Source: Chloroflexota bacterium
Lineage (GTDB): Bacteria; Chloroflexota; Dehalococcoidia; RBG-13-53-26
Length of the DNA: 21,317 bases
Direction: 5' to 3'
Assembly: GCA_030616195.1 (NCBI GenBank)
Contig: JAUWXW010000005.1
Location: 1 to 21,317, forward strand
Part shown: piece after piece, positions 19,006 through 21,317 of the stretch
How positions within the stretch are numbered: the first letter of the stretch is position 1
How the letters are laid out: each line of letters begins with the position of its first letter
Translations under genes and position numbers: made by a program
Notes under the pieces: generated by a model
Database searches by the model: none
Told to the model about the DNA's origin: nothing
What the model saw: only the letters and a program-made list of their open reading frames with translations

Positions 19006-20322
19006 ATGGCAACGAAGAATGAGATCATAGAAGCCTTGATGGCCGAGGGTGGCCCGCTCACCGTTAGCGACCTGGCCAAGAAGATGAACCTCGAAGCGAG
19101 CCAGATCACTATGCAGGTGGCCAGAATGGTTAAGGCTGGCGATGTTGCGAAGAATGAAGCGGGCGAGCTCTCGGTAACGGAGAAGGCGAGGGAGGCGGTC
19201 ACCGCCTCCAGCCAGGTGGATGTGGGAGCAACCGATTATGAGCACTTCAAATACCTGGCAATCAAGATCGGAATCCTCGGCGACCTCATCGATGTGACCA
19301 CTGACCACGTGTGGAACGGCGGCGACTACCGGGACCTGAGCTGGGTGTGGACCGCCTTGGGTGAGATGGCCATACGCCAGGACCTGAAACAGAGGTGGTT
19401 TAATGCCTGGCGCAGCTTCCTCAAGCAGGGAATCCCTCCCGAACTCAAGGATCAGTTCGAAACCTCCGCCGCAGCACAGGGCGAGTCTCTCCCGGGCAGG
19501 ACATCATCCGGCAGGGACTATATCGTTATCGAGGATGAACCAGTGAGGGTCGGAGAGGGGCTGGGAGACTACAGCCTGGCGGACGCAAAGGACATTATCA
19601 CCCTGAGGACATTGAGACAGAGGTTCCAGCCGGCTGGCGGGCCGGAGAGACAGCCCAGTGGAGCTATAGCATCCCAGGGAGGCGAGAAGATCTCAGACCT
19701 CCTCACTGCCCTGCAACCGTATATCACCAAGGGCTCCAACATGGACGAGATAAAGGAAATCCTGGGTGACAAGATGCAGCTGCTAAAAGCGGAGCTATTG
19801 CCGCTGATACCCCGCGGCTCGCCGGAGCATCCTAAAACATGGGTAGAACAGCTCGGTGATCTCACCAGCGGCCTGAAGGGATTGACCGAACTTGGGCCGA
19901 TGATCAGGTCCCTCTTGGGCATGCCAGAACCGGGCAGCGGCACGTCTAACCCCTCTACTTACGTGCAGCTGAAGGATTCGGAAGGTAATCCCGTAACCAT
20001 GGACATAGACTCAATGATCAAATGGGAGACCTTCCGCCGCGAGGATCACAGAGCCGATGAGAAACAGGGGATGCTCAAGAGCACGGTTGAGACCTTTCGC
20101 CAGGAATGGCCGACCCTGGCGGCAGCCATAAAGGAAACGGCCGAGGGTTACAACAGGGGTGCCCAGAGCAGCCCAGGTGGTGCCGGTGGCTTCGTAACCA
20201 GCGAAGCCCCAACTGAAGCCACTTGCCCCAGCTGCCAGAAGAACTTCCCCGCGGAAGCGGTGCCTCCACAAGGTGATGTCACCTGCCCGCACTGTCGGGC
20301 TGTTCTGACCAGGACTGCATAG
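19006..20322 (+). CDS. Winged-helix protein with C-terminal zinc ribbon (438 residues)
   Basis: The ATG follows GGAGGAGAGAA. Residues about 1-65 are a winged helix (NEIIEALMAEGGPLTVSDLA, then QITMQVARMVKAGDV), which suggests DNA binding. A middle region (about 75-150) has DYEHFKYLAIKIGILGDLID and many Trp. Residues 155-380 are partly disordered, with helical TWVEQLGDLTSGLKGLTELG. The last 40 residues are a zinc ribbon (CPSCQKNF then VTCPHCRAVL) similar to that of the 20702 product. The leader carries a terminator. The gene is followed 10 bases later by a J-domain gene. The function is unknown; a DNA-bound organiser of the element is an inference. Confidence 0.82.
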   Translation: MATKNEIIEALMAEGGPLTVSDLAKKMNLEASQITMQVARMVKAGDVAKNEAGELSVTEKAREAVTASSQVDVGATDYEHFKYLAIKIGILGDLIDVTTDHVWNGGDYRDLSWVWTALGEMAIRQDLKQRWFNAWRSFLKQGIPPELKDQFETSAAAQGESLPGRTSSGRDYIVIEDEPVRVGEGLGDYSLADAKDIITLRTLRQRFQPAGGPERQPSGAIASQGGEKISDLLTALQPYITKGSNMDEIKEILGDKMQLLKAELLPLIPRGSPEHPKTWVEQLGDLTSGLKGLTELGPMIRSLLGMPEPGSGTSNPSTYVQLKDSEGNPVTMDIDSMIKWETFRREDHRADEKQGMLKSTVETFRQEWPTLAAAIKETAEGYNRGAQSSPGGAGGFVTSEAPTEATCPSCQKNFPAEAVPPQGDVTCPHCRAVLTRTA

Positions 20323-20332
20323 GAGGGTACGA

Positions 20333-20701
20333 GTGCCTAGAAAAAAGGAACCTGAATGGCTGAGGCAGATGAGAGCCGTGGATAAGGCGGCGCAGCTAGT
20401 GCTGGGGAAAAACGAGACGGCCAGGGCAAAAGAGGTCCTGGCCGAAAAGCTCACCTTCTATGCGCCGCCCTGGCTACGAACGCTACTGGGTTCGGCCCCC
20501 CCGAAAGCTCCGGACAGTGTTGATCCCAACGACCCCTACAACATCCTCGATATCCCTTCGGATTCCCCGGACTGGCTGGTAGACCTGGCCTACAAACACC
20601 GGGCGAGAAAGGTCCACCCGGATACGGGAGGCTCCAACGAAGAGATGCAAAGGGTCAATGATGCCTACGGGAGAATCAAAAGCCAGAGAAAAGTTAGTTA
20701 G
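20333..20701 (+). CDS. Second J-domain protein, J domain at the C terminus
   Basis: GTG start preceded by AGGAGGGTACGA; the product has 122 residues. Residues about 66-118 are a J domain (DPYNILDIPSDSPDWLVDLA, HPDTGG with HPD at 95-97, then NDAYGRIK). The N-terminal 55 residues are basic and helical (KKEPEWLRQMRAVDKAAQLV). It is a class C-type co-chaperone that should act on Hsp70/DnaK. It follows the winged-helix gene in the same direction, paralleling the J gene that follows the initiator at the other end of the window. It abuts the convergent gene without a gap. Confidence 0.85.
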   Translation: MPRKKEPEWLRQMRAVDKAAQLVLGKNETARAKEVLAEKLTFYAPPWLRTLLGSAPPKAPDSVDPNDPYNILDIPSDSPDWLVDLAYKHRARKVHPDTGGSNEEMQRVNDAYGRIKSQRKVS

Positions 20702-21046
20702 TCAGGTCGGCTCCAGGAGAGATGAGCAGCCAGGGCAGCGCACTTCCTGGGGCGGAGGGATCGATAGTTTGATGTCAGCCCCGCAGCGCGGGCATGCCCC
20801 CGTTGCTGTCTGGGACCCGGCCAGGGCCAGGATCTGCTCTACCTCGCGGAGAACGCACAATTCCTCGAATTCCTCCTCGGTGAGCGGCTGGGTGTAGAGC
20901 TCCTCGGGCACATATTCAGGCTCGGGACCAAAAACTGTATGGTCGACCACGAATTCCCAGAAGGTCAACCGTTTCCTCAAACCGCAGCTCCAGACTGGGA
21001 GGAATGACCCCAAACCTAACCCGACAAGAGCCACCTTGCCAATCAT
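20702..21046 (-). CDS. Membrane-anchored zinc-ribbon protein
   Basis: The product has 114 residues. The N terminus (MIGKVALVGLGLGSFLPVW) is a membrane anchor and resembles the start of the 21043 product (MIGKILIGAGAVAALMGLPV), suggesting duplication. The middle is acidic (PEYVPEELYTQPLTEEEFEE). The end is a zinc ribbon, CPRCGADIKL then VRCPGCSSLLEP, like that of the 19006 product. The ATG overlaps the upstream stop in ATGA, so the pair is translationally coupled. Confidence 0.75.
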   Translation of the reverse strand: MIGKVALVGLGLGSFLPVWSCGLRKRLTFWEFVVDHTVFGPEPEYVPEELYTQPLTEEEFEELCVLREVEQILALAGSQTATGACPRCGADIKLSIPPPQEVRCPGCSSLLEPT

Positions 21047-21267
21047 TTGAACACCTCCCTAGGATCAATGCCCAGGCTATACCTGGCCTTGGCATTGATC
21101 ACCGCCTGCCTCGCTGAGATGTGCTTCGCTCTCTCTTGTATCACCAGCTGGTCCCGTAAAATACCCCAGCCAGATTGCGCTTTCCCCTGGTGATGCATGT
21201 CCCTCCAGACGGGGAGTCCCATCAGGGCCGCTACCGCGCCAGCACCAATGAGAATCTTACCGATCAT
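21043..21267 (-). CDS. Small membrane protein (74 residues)
   Basis: A transmembrane segment fills residues 2-20 (IGKILIGAGAVAALMGLPVW). The rest is a basic, soluble helix region (RDQLVIQERAKHISARQAVI). A GGGAGGTTAATTCCGCT lies before the ATG. It is co-directional and coupled with the 20702 gene; the 50 bases to the window edge hold its ribosome binding site and nothing else I can identify. The function is unknown. Confidence 0.7.
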   Translation of the reverse strand: MIGKILIGAGAVAALMGLPVWRDMHHQGKAQSGWGILRDQLVIQERAKHISARQAVINAKARYSLGIDPREVFK

Positions 21268-21317
21268 AGCGGAATTAACCTCCCCTCCCTTACCCCTCTA
21301 GCCTTCCACCACCTGGC

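Noticed and set aside
1..21317. Archaeal Borg-type element
   Set aside because: Tandem repeats suggested it, but the DnaN-type clamp and sigma70-like promoters are bacterial, and the repeats are degenerate, not perfect.

Overview
The window looks like part of a mobile element (integrative element, plasmid or phage-plasmid) of a bacterium. I lean towards an uncultured Chloroflexota, Dehalococcoidia-like host, but that is recollection of similar small-protein families and not something a search has shown. Bacterial origin is supported by a DnaN-type sliding clamp, GGAGGTGA-type ribosome binding sites on nearly every gene, and sigma70-like promoters such as TTGACA-N17-TATTAT. Most genes are short, tightly packed and without a recognisable family. 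There is no rRNA, no complete tRNA and no CRISPR array.

Region 1 (1-6552, + strand) resembles a phage or plasmid early module: a pseudo-receiver/ACT-like protein, an HTH/coiled-coil protein, a DnaD-like replication initiator whose own gene carries an iteron-like repeat array, a J-domain protein, several small zinc-knuckle proteins, an ASCH/DUF3850-like protein and a stand-alone RAMP-like protein. Region 2 (6553-7227) has no gene and holds a degenerate tandem array with a 31-bp period, one inverted copy of which lies at about 12.98 kb.

Region 3 (12908-7228, - strand) is the core of the window: one ten-gene operon of the PRTRC type. It encodes a ubiquitin-like protein, an E2-like protein, a JAB/JAMM peptidase, an E1/ThiF-like enzyme, a DnaN-like sliding clamp with an acidic-then-basic tail, and several companions. 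One companion ends in QLPLPFI, which looks like a clamp-binding peptide. Together the genes suggest a prokaryotic ubiquitin-like pathway physically tied to a sliding clamp, a possible parallel to PCNA modification in eukaryotes.

Region 4 (13197-16331, - strand) holds three small genes, a triple 52-bp terminator-like repeat, two AT-richer genes, and a tyrosine recombinase. One of the two AT-richer genes is flanked by 32-bp inverted repeats, so it could be an invertible cassette. A palindrome-rich spacer separates it from the recombinase.

Region 5 (16364-21317) starts with overlapping divergent promoters. It continues with a ferredoxin-thioredoxin-reductase-like protein, a CPPC thioredoxin/glutaredoxin-like protein, two small proteins sharing a TGT/GRLVP motif, a membrane-anchored zinc-ribbon protein, a tRNA 3'-end fragment between two divergent leaders that each contain a terminator hairpin, a winged-helix/zinc-ribbon protein, a second J-domain protein, and two membrane-anchored proteins starting MIGK.
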